Source: Oxalobacter formigenes (GTDB lineage Bacteria; Pseudomonadota; Gammaproteobacteria; Burkholderiales; Burkholderiaceae_D). From it: a stretch of 64,000 bases of DNA. A program made the position numbers and the translations under genes. The stretch is from the NCBI RefSeq assembly GCF_027158485.1, contig NZ_JAMKYJ010000010.1. One strand, written 5' to 3'. This document shows, one piece after another, positions 1-8,951 of the stretch (position 1 is the stretch's first letter; the number at the start of each line of letters is the position of its first letter). Below the pieces are notes generated by a model, which saw only the letters and a list, made by a program, of their open reading frames with translations, had not been told where the DNA came from and made no database searches.

Positions 1-597
1 GAGGTTTCTTAAATCTGTCGATTCAATTGATGCCAAGCTCAATTAAGCACTCGGATATGTGAAAGATACCGTTTGATGAAAATCAATGCCACAATTTCGT
101 TACAAAAACGGCAGAGATGTTGTTCTTACGACCGTTCAAAATCAAAAATGTTGTATTTTCATCACACTCAAAGCATTTTATCCGCGACAAATAAATAAAA
201 TGAAGAGAATCATTCAACTTGCTGTAATTCAACATTATTTCTTTTTTCAGGAAATTTTATTGAAGTATGCAATCAGACAATACCAGGCAAAAGACTATTT
301 CTGTTACCAAACCATTCCGTCATGTCATCTTCCTGACATTTCCTTTATAAAAAGGCGGCGATCACACTATCCATACATTTTTATTCAAGACTCAACCCGT
401 AACATTCAGCCTTCCAAAATGTTGCGTTTATGTCGCAAAAAAGTTTCCTAATATACGAAATAGGGTTATATATCTGTCTGACAAACACAAATTTGTTAAT
501 TTGAAAATTTCTCTTTCCAAAACCGGAGAAAAAATTTATCGCCCATAAACCTTGTTTGAGAGGAATGGAACCGGTCGATTTGGTTTCTCATCGTTAA
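1..597. other. Non-coding stretch before the first gene
   Basis: I see no convincing gene here. The reading frame at 86-451 on the plus strand has random-looking composition, no ribosome binding site and no recognisable domain. The one clear signal is a perfect FNR-type palindrome at 73-86, listed separately. A ten-codon frame (565-597) with a purine-rich stretch just before it ends directly against the ATG at 598. The rest is AT-rich and may hold promoters for the gene at 598 and for a gene beyond the left edge. Confidence 0.6.
73..86. promoter_or_regulatory. FNR/Anr-type binding site
   Basis: TTGAT-GAAA-ATCAA matches the FNR family consensus TTGAT-N4-ATCAA at every defined position. FNR activates or represses genes under oxygen limitation. 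It lies about 510 bp upstream of the gene at 598, too far for normal control of it, so the target may be a gene off the left edge on the minus strand. The match is seen; function is inferred. Confidence 0.45.
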
Positions 598-2133
598 ATG
601 GCTAATCGAGAAGAATTACAACTGTTGCGTGAAGCACGATCCAACCATCACGAAGCCCAGCTCCAGTTGGGCAAACTGTATTTGTTCGGAACAAAAAGCC
701 TGCCGCAAAGTCTGACGACCGCCCTGCACTGGTTAAGCCGTGCGGCGACACAATCCAATAAGGAAGCGTGCCTTCTGATTGGCGACCATATTCCTTATGA
801 AATTGCCAGAAATTTTCCGGATCAGGTGGCGATCCAGTCCTGGTACAGAACAGCCCTGACAGAAGGGCATTATGAGGCTGGTCTGGTATTGGCCCGGCTG
901 ATTCTTTCAGATCCCAATCAGATCGATGACAAAAAGTATGCCGAAGCGATTCGCATTCTCGAAACAATTGCAGATCATGATATTGCCGAAGCACAATGGT
1001 TACTGGCTGAATTGGCCAAAGATCCGAATGCCCGGCCATCCATTATTAACAATGCCCTTAAATGGACAGCGAGAGCCGCCGATGCCGGCATTGTCGATGC
1101 ACAGATCGCCCTGATTGAACATGCCTGGGAAAACAGGGACTACCCCGTTTTTCTGCAGCATGCCTTGCCGATTGCCCGATCGATTACTCAGGCAGTCCAG
1201 CAGGGTGATGTCATTAATATTGACGAACAATCTTCCCGTTTACTGTTTCGGTGCGGGCAACTGCTCCTGAAACAGGACGGTCATGCATCAGAAGAGATTC
1301 AGTCCATGTGGGAATTGGCCGCCAGACAGAAAAATGCCGAAGCCGCTTTTTCATTAGGCCTGTGGTACGCGCGCATGAATGAAGACGGTATCCGCGTCAG
1401 TATTGGCGCGGCCGCGACCAGTTTCAAAAAAGCGATTCGATGGCTGACTCAGGCCGGTGAACAGGGTCTGGCCAAAGCATGGTACGCACTTTCACTTATT
1501 TACCAGAAGGCGGAATTCTCACAGAGAAATATGAATGATGCCCAACGTTATCTGGAATTGGCAGCAGATCTTGGACATGCAACAGCCCAGTATGAAAGAG
1601 GCATGCATGCGTGGCGGGCACGCCGGGATGATGAATCAAATGACATTCAGGCTGTTTACTGGCTGCAGAAAGCAAACGGAAACGGAAAAGCGGACGCGGC
1701 AGCTGTCCTTGATAAAATTGCTTTCAAGGCGAATCCTGCATCATGGGCGGTAAGCGCACGGGAATGCCTGACTCACGAAATTTTCAGCAGCCATCCATTT
1801 CTGGCCGCCCGTATCGAACTGGCTGCCGTATTCGGACTGACACGTCCGGAAGCGCTCTTGCTCGATATCCACAATGCCGACAAAGGCCATTGCCTTCTGG
1901 TCGATATTCGTGAATTTTACAGACGCAGCAAGCGCAAGCTCATCCTGATTCAAACTGGCCAGGAACGCCAGATTCTCTCCCGAATCGGACGTCTTTTTGA
2001 AAAAGTGGATTGCGGCCTGAATGGTCCCGAGGGTAATTACAGACAACGTCAATATCGCCTCAAAACGATGCTCCCGGCCGCTTATCAGGAAAATTCAGAT
2101 GATGAAGAATATCGGGAAACAGCCGAAGCCTAG
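598..2133 (+). CDS. Sel1-like (TPR-type) repeat protein
   Basis: A 511-residue soluble protein without signal peptide. Residues 1-370 consist of helical repeats of the Sel1/TPR type, with recurring cores such as A-LGLWYAR, ALSLIYQKA and AQYERGMHA. About 140 C-terminal residues have no repeats and are not recognised; they contain a basic helix (REFYRRSKRKLIL). Sel1 repeats usually hold protein partners together, so an adaptor role is likely, but no partner is evident. The ATG at 598 has no clear Shine-Dalgarno and abuts a ten-codon frame, so the start is moderately sure. It is followed by the convergent ribE. Confidence 0.75.
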   Translation: MANREELQLLREARSNHHEAQLQLGKLYLFGTKSLPQSLTTALHWLSRAATQSNKEACLLIGDHIPYEIARNFPDQVAIQSWYRTALTEGHYEAGLVLARLILSDPNQIDDKKYAEAIRILETIADHDIAEAQWLLAELAKDPNARPSIINNALKWTARAADAGIVDAQIALIEHAWENRDYPVFLQHALPIARSITQAVQQGDVINIDEQSSRLLFRCGQLLLKQDGHASEEIQSMWELAARQKNAEAAFSLGLWYARMNEDGIRVSIGAAATSFKKAIRWLTQAGEQGLAKAWYALSLIYQKAEFSQRNMNDAQRYLELAADLGHATAQYERGMHAWRARRDDESNDIQAVYWLQKANGNGKADAAAVLDKIAFKANPASWAVSARECLTHEIFSSHPFLAARIELAAVFGLTRPEALLLDIHNADKGHCLLVDIREFYRRSKRKLILIQTGQERQILSRIGRLFEKVDCGLNGPEGNYRQRQYRLKTMLPAAYQENSDDEEYRETAEA

Positions 2134-2180
2134 TTTATTCCTGATTTCCCAGAACATCGATAACATCTGTATTTTTCGCA

Positions 2181-2795
2181 TTACTTACTGACGGTGAGCA
2201 TGCGTTCCACATAACGGGCAATCAGGTCGATTTCCAGATTGACTCGGGAACCTGCCTTCAGATTCTTCAGTGTCGTTACCTCAATGGTATGGGGAATCAG
2301 ATTGATCGAAAACAGGCACCCCGTTTCGATATCAGTCACGTTGTTGATCGTCAGGGAAACGCCGTTTACAGCCACCGATCCCTTGTAGGCGAGAAATTTT
2401 GCAAGATGAAGAGGCGCTTCAATGACCAGCTCCCATGATTCAGCGACAGGCGAAAACTGGCGAACGATACCGACCCCATCCACATGACCGGAAACCAGAT
2501 GGCCGCCCAGCATATCGCCCAATGCCATCGCCTTTTCCAGATTGACTTCATTCGTGCCGTCCAATCCGGTTGTTTTATCCAGACTTTCATGAGACACATC
2601 TATCTTGAAACCATTTTCCGTTTTTTCAACAACGGTCATACAGGCTCCGTTCAAGGCAATCGAATCGCCCGTTTTGACATCGTCCATGGGCAACGTCCCT
2701 GCATCGATTTGCAAACGGACACCGGCATTTTCATCCTTACCCTGCGGTGTTACCGATTCAATTTTCCCCACTGCCTGAATAATTCCCGTAAACAT
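2181..2795 (-). CDS. ribE: Riboflavin synthase, alpha chain
   Basis: Catalyses the last riboflavin step: dismutation of two 6,7-dimethyl-8-ribityllumazine molecules into riboflavin and a pyrimidine that is recycled. The 204-residue length is normal. The start MFTGIIQAVGKI is the family signature, and the two lumazine-binding repeats are visible, the second around residues 98-190 with GHLVSGHVDG at the junction. It is 12 bp downstream of ribD on the same strand, so the two form a transcription unit. No FMN riboswitch is visible upstream of ribD, so FMN control by RNA is not supported here. Confidence 0.95.
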   Translation of the reverse strand: MFTGIIQAVGKIESVTPQGKDENAGVRLQIDAGTLPMDDVKTGDSIALNGACMTVVEKTENGFKIDVSHESLDKTTGLDGTNEVNLEKAMALGDMLGGHLVSGHVDGVGIVRQFSPVAESWELVIEAPLHLAKFLAYKGSVAVNGVSLTINNVTDIETGCLFSINLIPHTIEVTTLKNLKAGSRVNLEIDLIARYVERMLTVSK

Positions 2796-2807
2796 GTGTT
2801 TCCCCGA

Positions 2808-3929
2808 TTATTTGGTTAATCTCGCTATGATTCTTATATCGTTTTCTATCGTACGGATTTCATGAAATTCGAACGATATTTTATCGGCCAGATTGGCAAT
2901 ATCGTTCAGGCTCACCATGTTCTTGCCGCTTCCCAGAAAACACGGCGCCAGATATATCAGCATTTCATCAACAAAACCGGCCTGAATCAGCGCGCCATTC
3001 AAAGTAGCACCGGCTTCGACATGGACTTCATTGATTTCCTTTTCCGCAAGGACTTTCATCATGTCAGCCAGATCGACACGGCCGGTATCATTGATGGCAG
3101 AAAATACTTGCACACCCTTTTCCTGCATCGCTTCAATTTTATAAGGCGAGGCATTGGCTGAAAAAATCCATGTATCCCCCCCGTTTTCCAGAACACGTGC
3201 ATCTATCGGTGTTTTCAGCTGGCTATCGACCACTATTCGTTTCGGCTGTCTGATCGTATCCGGCAAACGTACATTTAACCGGGGGTTATCCTTGATTACG
3301 GTCCCGATGCCGGTCATGATGGCATCGGCACGCATTCTCCATTCGTGACCATCTCTTCTGGCCGCTTCAGACGTTATCCACTGGCTTTCGCCATTGGTGA
3401 GGGCAGTCTTTCCATCCAGACTGGCAGCGACTTTCATCCTCACCCAGGGGCGCCCATGCTCGAAACGGGACAAAAATCCGCGGTTCAATTCCCTTGCTTC
3501 ATCTGGCAATACGCCGCAGAGCACCTCGATACCAGCAGCCTTAAGCTTTGCCAGACCTTTTCCCGCAACCTGCACGTTTGGATCTTCAATTGCGGCAACA
3601 ACCCGTTTCACGTTTGCCCTGATCAATGCATCTGCACAGGGAGGTGTACGCCCCCGATGGCTGCATGGTTCCAGAGTGACGTAAACCGTTGCTCCCCGGC
3701 AATCTTGTCCGCGTTTCGCCACATCGTTCAATGCCTCGACTTCGGCATGATTGCCCCCGACGGGTTGAGTAAATCCTTCCCCGATAATTTCCCCATCCCT
3801 GACGATCACACACCCCACCCTTGGATTGGGGGATGTCAGGACAGAACACTTCCTGGCCAGTTCCAGCGCACGTCGCATGAATTTTTCATGATCGGCCAGT
3901 GAATCATTAGCTTTTTTCAGTTCGCCCAT
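2808..3929 (-). CDS. ribD: Bifunctional riboflavin biosynthesis deaminase/reductase
   Basis: Carries out the second and third steps of riboflavin synthesis: deamination of the GTP-derived pyrimidine, then NADPH-dependent reduction of the ribosyl chain. At 373 residues it has both domains. The N-terminal deaminase has the zinc site HAEVEAL plus TLEPCSHRGRTPPC; the C-terminal RibD reductase starts near residue 155 (RPWVRMKVAASLDGKTA). The roughly 15 residues before the deaminase core (to MRRALELA) are not conserved, so a slightly later start is possible. It is the first gene of the ribD-ribE pair and is separated from glyA by a terminator. Confidence 0.95.
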   Translation of the reverse strand: MGELKKANDSLADHEKFMRRALELARKCSVLTSPNPRVGCVIVRDGEIIGEGFTQPVGGNHAEVEALNDVAKRGQDCRGATVYVTLEPCSHRGRTPPCADALIRANVKRVVAAIEDPNVQVAGKGLAKLKAAGIEVLCGVLPDEARELNRGFLSRFEHGRPWVRMKVAASLDGKTALTNGESQWITSEAARRDGHEWRMRADAIMTGIGTVIKDNPRLNVRLPDTIRQPKRIVVDSQLKTPIDARVLENGGDTWIFSANASPYKIEAMQEKGVQVFSAINDTGRVDLADMMKVLAEKEINEVHVEAGATLNGALIQAGFVDEMLIYLAPCFLGSGKNMVSLNDIANLADKISFEFHEIRTIENDIRIIARLTK

Positions 3930-3984
3930 ATTCGCTTTGAAGAAAAAAATGTATCGAAGACAAACCGGAATTTTACCCTATAAA

Positions 3985-4012
3985 AAAAGCCACCTGTATT
4001 CAGGTGGCTTTT
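3985..4012 (-). terminator. Rho-independent terminator after glyA
   Basis: Perfect 12-bp stem AAAAGCCACCTG / CAGGTGGCTTTT with loop TATT, flanked by an A-run on the left that reads as a T-run on the minus strand. It lies 15 bp after the glyA stop and ends glyA transcription before ribD. Confidence 0.85.
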
Positions 4013-4027
4013 TGAGAAAAAACCGGA

Positions 4028-5275
4028 TCAGTGCTGATAAACCGGGAAAGCCGTCGTCAGTTTCTTGACTTCGGCGCGTACCCGTTCAATTGTAGCCTGA
4101 TCGTTTGGATTTTCGATCACATCAGCCAGCAGGTTACCGACGATTGCCGATTCGGTTTCCTTGAACCCGCGAGTCGTCATGGCAGGGCTGCCCAGACGGA
4201 CGCCGGAAGTGACAAATGGCGTTTGCGGATCGTTTGGAATCGCATTCTTGTTACAGGTGATATGACCGCTGTTCAAAATCGTTTCTGCCTGACGGCCAGT
4301 GATATTCTTGCTTTGCAGATCGACCAGCATGACGTGGGATTCGGTACGTCCGGAAATAATGCGGAAACCACGGTCAACCAACGTTTTGGCCAGTACGCTT
4401 GCATTTTTGAGAACCTGTTCCTGATACGTTTTGAATTCAGGCTGCAAGGCTTCCTTGAAAGCCACTGCCTTGCCAGCGATGACGTGCATCAATGGACCGC
4501 CCTGCAAGCCAGGGAAAACAGCGGAATTGATCTTGCGTTCGAATTCCGGTTTCATCAGAATGAAACCGCCACGTGGGCCACGCAGGGATTTGTGAGTGGT
4601 GGACGTCACAAAGTCAGCGTAAGGAACCGGGCTTGGATACACTCCTGCCGCGATCAGACCGGCATAGTGTGCCATATCGACCATGAAGAAAGCGCCGACA
4701 TCCCTGGCGACTTTGGCAAAGCGTTCGAAATCAATACGCAGGGAATAAGCGGATGCACCGGCAATGATCAGCTTCGGCTTGTGTTCGTGAGCCAGCTGTT
4801 CCATCCTGTCGTAATCAATCTCTTCCTTTTCATTCAGACCATAGGAAACGACGTTGAACCATTTGCCGGACATGTTCAGGGCCATACCGTGGGTCAGATG
4901 ACCACCTTCGGCAAGGGACATCCCCATGATGGTATCACCGGGATTCAACATTGCCAGGAAAATAGCCTGATTGGCCTGCGAACCGGAATTGGGCTGAACG
5001 TTGGCCGCTTCGGCACCGAACAGTTTTTTTACACGATCCAGAGCCAGTTGTTCGGCAATGTCGACGTACTCACAACCACCGTAATAACGTTTGCCGGGAT
5101 AACCTTCCGCATATTTATTGGTCAGCTGAGAACCCTGAGCCTGCATGACGGCAGGTGAGCAATAGTTTTCGGAAGCGATCAGTTCAATATGTTCTTCCTG
5201 ACGGGTATTCTCACGCAAAATAGCGTCCCACAACTCGGAATCCACCTGAGCGAGGGAATAATCTTTAGCAAACAT
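4028..5275 (-). CDS. glyA: Serine hydroxymethyltransferase
   Basis: Converts serine and tetrahydrofolate to glycine and 5,10-methylene-tetrahydrofolate with pyridoxal phosphate, the main source of one-carbon units. It is 415 residues, normal for bacteria. The family hallmarks are present: IELIASENYCSPAVM near the N-terminus, YYGGCEYVD, the PLP-lysine motif VTSTTHKSLRGPRGG near residue 230, and GLQGGPLMH. It stands alone, with its own terminator and a 300-bp upstream gap shared with the divergent tautomerase gene. The methylene-THF it makes can feed MetH (31573) through MetF, which is not in the window. Confidence 0.98.
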   Translation of the reverse strand: MFAKDYSLAQVDSELWDAILRENTRQEEHIELIASENYCSPAVMQAQGSQLTNKYAEGYPGKRYYGGCEYVDIAEQLALDRVKKLFGAEAANVQPNSGSQANQAIFLAMLNPGDTIMGMSLAEGGHLTHGMALNMSGKWFNVVSYGLNEKEEIDYDRMEQLAHEHKPKLIIAGASAYSLRIDFERFAKVARDVGAFFMVDMAHYAGLIAAGVYPSPVPYADFVTSTTHKSLRGPRGGFILMKPEFERKINSAVFPGLQGGPLMHVIAGKAVAFKEALQPEFKTYQEQVLKNASVLAKTLVDRGFRIISGRTESHVMLVDLQSKNITGRQAETILNSGHITCNKNAIPNDPQTPFVTSGVRLGSPAMTTRGFKETESAIVGNLLADVIENPNDQATIERVRAEVKKLTTAFPVYQH

Positions 5276-5579
5276 GTCCTACTCCAATGATTGAAAGTGA
5301 CCTTTTCCACATTAAAAGGAAAAGATGGAATCTGATAAACGGCCTGAAAAGGTTCACACAATGAGCCTTTTCACTTGAAAAAACTGAAAAGAGCCGAAAG
5401 ATAAAGCGCAACAAAAATAGAGAAGAATTTTACAAGATGCCCCCGGTTTCAGCAAGGCAATGATCTTCAATCATCTTTGCCTGTAAAGCTTCGTTTTGCA
5501 AGTGCTCACTCATTTCAGGACGCTCATCGTATAATCTGTCCGGTCAATTTTGTATGATTTATTATTGAAAAGGAATGAT
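5276..5579. promoter_or_regulatory. Divergent promoter region between glyA and the tautomerase gene
   Basis: No gene seen. A perfect -10 hexamer TATAAT at 5530-5535 serves the plus-strand tautomerase gene; its -35 is weak. An imperfect hairpin lies around 5454-5483. I see no glycine riboswitch or purine operator upstream of glyA. Confidence 0.4.
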
Positions 5580-5762
5580 ATGCCAACCATCAACATTCAA
5601 ATTTTCGAAGGCCGTACTGTCGAACAAAAGCGTGAACTCGTCAAAGCCATTACCGAAGCGACTGTCAAAACCCTGCAATGCAGTGAAGGTGCGGTCGACA
5701 TCATTATTCAGGACGTCAAGAAGGAAAACTGGGCCACCGGCGGCAAGCTCTGGAGTGACTGA
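5580..5762 (+). CDS. 4-oxalocrotonate tautomerase family protein
   Basis: A 60-residue protein of the 4-OT family, small tautomerases that use an N-terminal proline as catalytic base. The sequence begins MPTINIQIFEGRT; Pro2 becomes Pro1 after Met removal, and the conserved core RTVEQKRELVKAITEA follows. The start was put at 5580 rather than the upstream ATG at 5550 because only this exposes the proline, and AAAGGA sits just before it. The physiological substrate cannot be told from sequence; no catechol meta-cleavage genes are nearby, so a role in aromatic breakdown is not supported. Confidence 0.9.
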   Translation: MPTINIQIFEGRTVEQKRELVKAITEATVKTLQCSEGAVDIIIQDVKKENWATGGKLWSD

Positions 5763-5813
5763 TTATGTCTTATGCGGTTTCATGGCAGTCAGGCCATGAA
5801 ACCTTTTACAGGT

Positions 5814-7076
5814 TTATTTCCAGAAACGGTGTAGTAAAGGCCTGACGGTGACGCCATGAAACAGAATGGATAGCGTAATGACGATCAGCGTCAAATGAAT
5901 AAGCTCCAGAGCCAGCGATTCCGACAACCCTTTGTCGATTGCATACATCAGATAATAAAGCGAACCGATTCCGCGAACGCCGAACCATGCGGACAATCCC
6001 TTTACCCGTTTCAGTCCTCTTAACGGCAACAATCCGATATAAACACTGACCGGACGGGCCACAAAGAAAAGGAAGAGCGCCAGCCCTACCGCACGCCAGC
6101 TCCATGAATTGACAAAAAGTGTTCCCCCCACCAGCAAGATCAGAACCAGCTCGGAAAGACGTTCAAGGTATTCGTTGAAGACCAGCGAACTGGAACTGAC
6201 AAATGGAGCGGGTTCCGTCTCTGCTGATGTCGTGTCTTTCACTTCAATGCGCTCTCCGGATGCTACAGCTGCACGATATTCAGCCTGTCGCAAGGCAACC
6301 GCTGCAAAGAAAACGGCCAGAAATCCCCATGCATTGCACATCTCGGAAACACCATACACCACCCCGATCAGGCCAAGCCCCAGAAAATCATCCAGCAATC
6401 CATGCCGGTATTTCTGATGAACCTTGCTGATCACACGCCCCAGCCCATATCCTGCCAGCCAGCCGATGACGACACCGGCTGCGGTTGCCCAGACAACATC
6501 CAGAAACAGCCATCTCCATCCCATAAAACCTATTTTGTGCAAACCCAATAGACCCATGCCCAATACGACAAAAGGAAAAGCACTCCCGTCATTCATGCCT
6601 GCTTCGCATGTCAGGGTAAACCGCAATTTATCGGAATCTCCGGGATGACGGCTCTGGACATCTGTCGCCAGAACCGGATCGGTCGGAGCGAGAAGCGCGG
6701 CAAGCAGAATGGCTGCGCCTATCGGCAAGCCAAGCACAAACCAGCCAAACGCTGTCATCAGGCCGACGCTTACCACCATGGAACCGGAAGCCAGCAGAAT
6801 CGGTGCACGCCATCGCCAGATTTTGACCGGAACAGGCATTTTGACCCCCGCCGAAAACAGGGAAATCAGCACAGCCACTTCCGTCAGCGCCTCCAGAAAC
6901 TGGGATTGTTTCAATGGATTGAAATGAAACAGATTCAGGCCGGTCGGTCCGACAAGAATACCGATAGCCAGATAGAGAATGGCTGTCGTGACAGGCAAGC
7001 GACGCAGTACCGATGAGGTGACACCGATAAACAGTAAAAGACCACCTGTCAGGACAAACCAGTGAGCGTTATCCAT
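5814..7076 (-). CDS. Cation:proton antiporter, CPA1/NhaP-like
   Basis: An inner-membrane exchanger of sodium or potassium for protons, for pH and salt homeostasis. The 420 residues form about 12 hydrophobic segments. Diagnostic motifs are ILVGPTGLNL in the first helices, LLAPTDPVLATDVQ near residue 130 and EAGMNDGSAFPFVVLG near 157, which carry the ion-binding acidic residues. There is no long C-terminal regulatory domain. It is convergent with the tautomerase gene 51 bp away and monocistronic. The ion cannot be deduced. Confidence 0.85.
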   Translation of the reverse strand: MDNAHWFVLTGGLLLFIGVTSSVLRRLPVTTAILYLAIGILVGPTGLNLFHFNPLKQSQFLEALTEVAVLISLFSAGVKMPVPVKIWRWRAPILLASGSMVVSVGLMTAFGWFVLGLPIGAAILLAALLAPTDPVLATDVQSRHPGDSDKLRFTLTCEAGMNDGSAFPFVVLGMGLLGLHKIGFMGWRWLFLDVVWATAAGVVIGWLAGYGLGRVISKVHQKYRHGLLDDFLGLGLIGVVYGVSEMCNAWGFLAVFFAAVALRQAEYRAAVASGERIEVKDTTSAETEPAPFVSSSSLVFNEYLERLSELVLILLVGGTLFVNSWSWRAVGLALFLFFVARPVSVYIGLLPLRGLKRVKGLSAWFGVRGIGSLYYLMYAIDKGLSESLALELIHLTLIVITLSILFHGVTVRPLLHRFWK

Positions 7077-7289
7077 GGTTGGATGAATTTAATAAAAGAT
7101 ATTGCACAGATCAATTGTAAAAGAGGAAGGAACTTGAGAACATGATTTGCGATCAAATATTCATCTCTTATTGTTACAAAGTTTTTCAGTTATAAAAAAA
7201 CTCGGTCCAGACATGGATAATGATGTGAATTCTAGTCCTGTTTCAAATTGACGAACAACCGTTTTATTTTTTTGTACAAAGGCACAAAG

Positions 7290-7664
7290 ATGAAACGTAC
7301 CCTGTTTTTTCTGGTTTTTATTCTTTCCGGGAGTCTCGTTTCCAGTAACGCATTCGCAGACAGGTATCACGGCCATTATCATGGACGTTCAAGGACGTCC
7401 ATCGGAATCATGTTCGGCGGCCCGATCTGGCCTTCTCCGGCATATGCTCCCTATTATCCGTACTATCCTTATGCGCCCTATTACCCTTATCCGCAAACGG
7501 TCGTTATCCAGTCGACGCCCACCACTTACATCGAAAAAGCGCCTGAAAACAATACCCAACATTACTGGTACTACTGTTCTGACCCGAAGGGATATTATCC
7601 GTATGTCCTGAAATGCAACGCCAATTGGCAACGAGTCATTCCATTCCCAGAAGGAACCCAATGA
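7290..7664 (+). CDS. Secreted Tyr/Pro/His-rich protein of unknown function
   Basis: A 124-residue exported protein. The start at 7290 was chosen because it gives a clean signal peptide (MKRTLFFLVFILSGSLVSS, cleavage near NAFA-D) and has AAAGG upstream; an earlier ATG at 7248 would bury the signal. The mature part has a His-rich stretch, a low-complexity Tyr/Pro block (APYYPYYPYAPYYPYP), then a more ordered tail with WYYCSDPKGYYPYV and a second Cys, perhaps a disulphide. Related Tyr/Pro-rich proteins with this Cys tail are common in proteobacterial envelopes and uncharacterised. It overlaps the next gene by ATGA. Confidence 0.8.
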   Translation: MKRTLFFLVFILSGSLVSSNAFADRYHGHYHGRSRTSIGIMFGGPIWPSPAYAPYYPYYPYAPYYPYPQTVVIQSTPTTYIEKAPENNTQHYWYYCSDPKGYYPYVLKCNANWQRVIPFPEGTQ

Positions 7665-8242
7665 TGACACCGACAAAATCCAAACTCTGCAATCCGGGAG
7701 AGTTGAAAAAGCCACGTCAATCCCGATATTTTCTGTTTCTCCTCCCGCTTGCACTGGCAGCCTGTTCGTCAATGCCTTCCGGCCCGAACGTTATGGTACT
7801 TCCGGGGAAAGGGGTCAGTTTCGAACAGTTCCGTGCTGATGATTTATTGTGCCGCCAATACGCAGCATCCCAGACAGGCACCAATTCAAATGACGCGGCC
7901 ATCAACAGCGGTGTCAAAAGCGCGGCGGTAGGAACGGCTCTGGGCGCTGCAGGAGGCGCACTGATCGACGGTGGTCATGGCGCGGCAGTCGGAGCCGGAG
8001 TGGGTCTGGTATTCGGGGGATTGACGGGCGCCGGTTCCGGTACGACCAGCAGTTATCAGGCACAGCTACGCTACGACAATGCCTACCAGCAATGTATGTA
8101 TTCAAGGGGCAACAGCATTCCCGTTACGACGAATTACTCAAGCGGAAATACACAGAATGCTCCCCAGCGACAGCCGGATTATGGACCACCTCCCAATACG
8201 CAGACACCACCCCCAGCCCGATATATCGTTCCGGGCCAATAA
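7661..8242 (+). CDS. Glycine-zipper outer-membrane lipoprotein
   Basis: A 193-residue predicted lipoprotein. The hydrophobic N-terminal helix ends in a lipobox LALAAC, so Cys would be lipidated. Residues about 90-140 are a glycine zipper (AAVGTALGAAGGALIDGG, GAAVGAGVGLVFGG), a membrane-associating motif of small envelope proteins, followed by a Tyr/Gln-rich segment with a Cys and a Pro-rich tail. The start at 7661 overlaps the previous stop as ATGATGA, which implies translational coupling; the N-terminus before the hydrophobic stretch is unusually long for a signal peptide. A terminator follows. Confidence 0.8.
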   Translation: MMTPTKSKLCNPGELKKPRQSRYFLFLLPLALAACSSMPSGPNVMVLPGKGVSFEQFRADDLLCRQYAASQTGTNSNDAAINSGVKSAAVGTALGAAGGALIDGGHGAAVGAGVGLVFGGLTGAGSGTTSSYQAQLRYDNAYQQCMYSRGNSIPVTTNYSSGNTQNAPQRQPDYGPPPNTQTPPPARYIVPGQ

Positions 8243-8247
8243 TACGA

Positions 8248-8280
8248 CAAAAAAGACGGCTGTTTTTCAGCCGTCTTTTT
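8248..8280. terminator. Bidirectional terminator
   Basis: Stem GACGGCTG / CAGCCGTC with loop TTTTT, flanked by A5 on the left and T5 on the right. It lies between the convergent lipoprotein and osmC genes and can serve both. Confidence 0.85.
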
Positions 8281-8302
8281 ATTTGCTTTCAGTCTGACCT
8301 GT

Positions 8303-8728
8303 TCAGCTGACCAGCTGTGCATCAACCGTTATCTCGGCATTCAGCAATCTTGACACCGGGCATCCTTCCTTTGCCCTTCCCACAGCAGTCTGGAATTCGT
8401 AGACATCCCCTCCAGGAATTTTCGCTTTAACGTCCAGATGGATTTTCGTAATGGTAAAGCCCTTGTCCGTTTTTTCCATCGTCAGCGTTGCCGTTGTGTC
8501 GATTTCATCTGCCACCATATTGGCCGCACCTAACCTTCCGGAAAGATCCATGGTAAAACATCCTGCATGAGCGGCTGCAATCAGTTCTTCCGGATTGGTT
8601 CCGCTTCCATCTTTAAAACGTGCCGAAAAGGAATAAGGTGTATTTGACAGCGTATTGCTCTCCGTCGTGAGTGTGCCTTTGCCATCTTTGATACCGCCAT
8701 ACCAGCGGGCTGTTCCTGTGCGATTCAT
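8303..8728 (-). CDS. OsmC family peroxiredoxin
   Basis: OsmC/Ohr proteins reduce organic hydroperoxides with two reactive cysteines. The 141 residues show the OsmC-type motif HAGCFTMDLSG near residue 55, carrying the peroxidatic Cys, and KEGCPVSRLL near residue 120, carrying the resolving Cys. The N-terminal GTARWYGGIKDGKGTLTTES is typical of OsmC rather than Ohr. It is cytoplasmic and monocistronic. Electrons for OsmC usually come from lipoylated proteins; none are in the window. Confidence 0.9.
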   Translation of the reverse strand: MNRTGTARWYGGIKDGKGTLTTESNTLSNTPYSFSARFKDGSGTNPEELIAAAHAGCFTMDLSGRLGAANMVADEIDTTATLTMEKTDKGFTITKIHLDVKAKIPGGDVYEFQTAVGRAKEGCPVSRLLNAEITVDAQLVS

Positions 8729-8951
8729 AATTTCTCCCGGTAATATTCAATTTAGGTAATACAAATGAAAAATCGTTTCATTAAGGAAAATAATATGGGC
8801 AGCTACCGAAATCTTTTTGATTTATAGCAGAGGACGGCTATTTAATTAAAACAGATAACAATCGTCATGTGGAATTGTTCAAGTGTCCAAAAACTATTGT
8901 TATACTATTTCCTGAACTCTTTTCCTTTAATCCCACCACCACGGCCTGCTT

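Noticed and set aside
86..451. 121-codon plus-strand frame
   Set aside because: Random-looking composition, no ribosome site, no domain; an FNR site overlaps its beginning.
3930..4027. FMN riboswitch before ribD
   Set aside because: The gap is only 98 bp and is filled by the glyA terminator; no aptamer core is seen.
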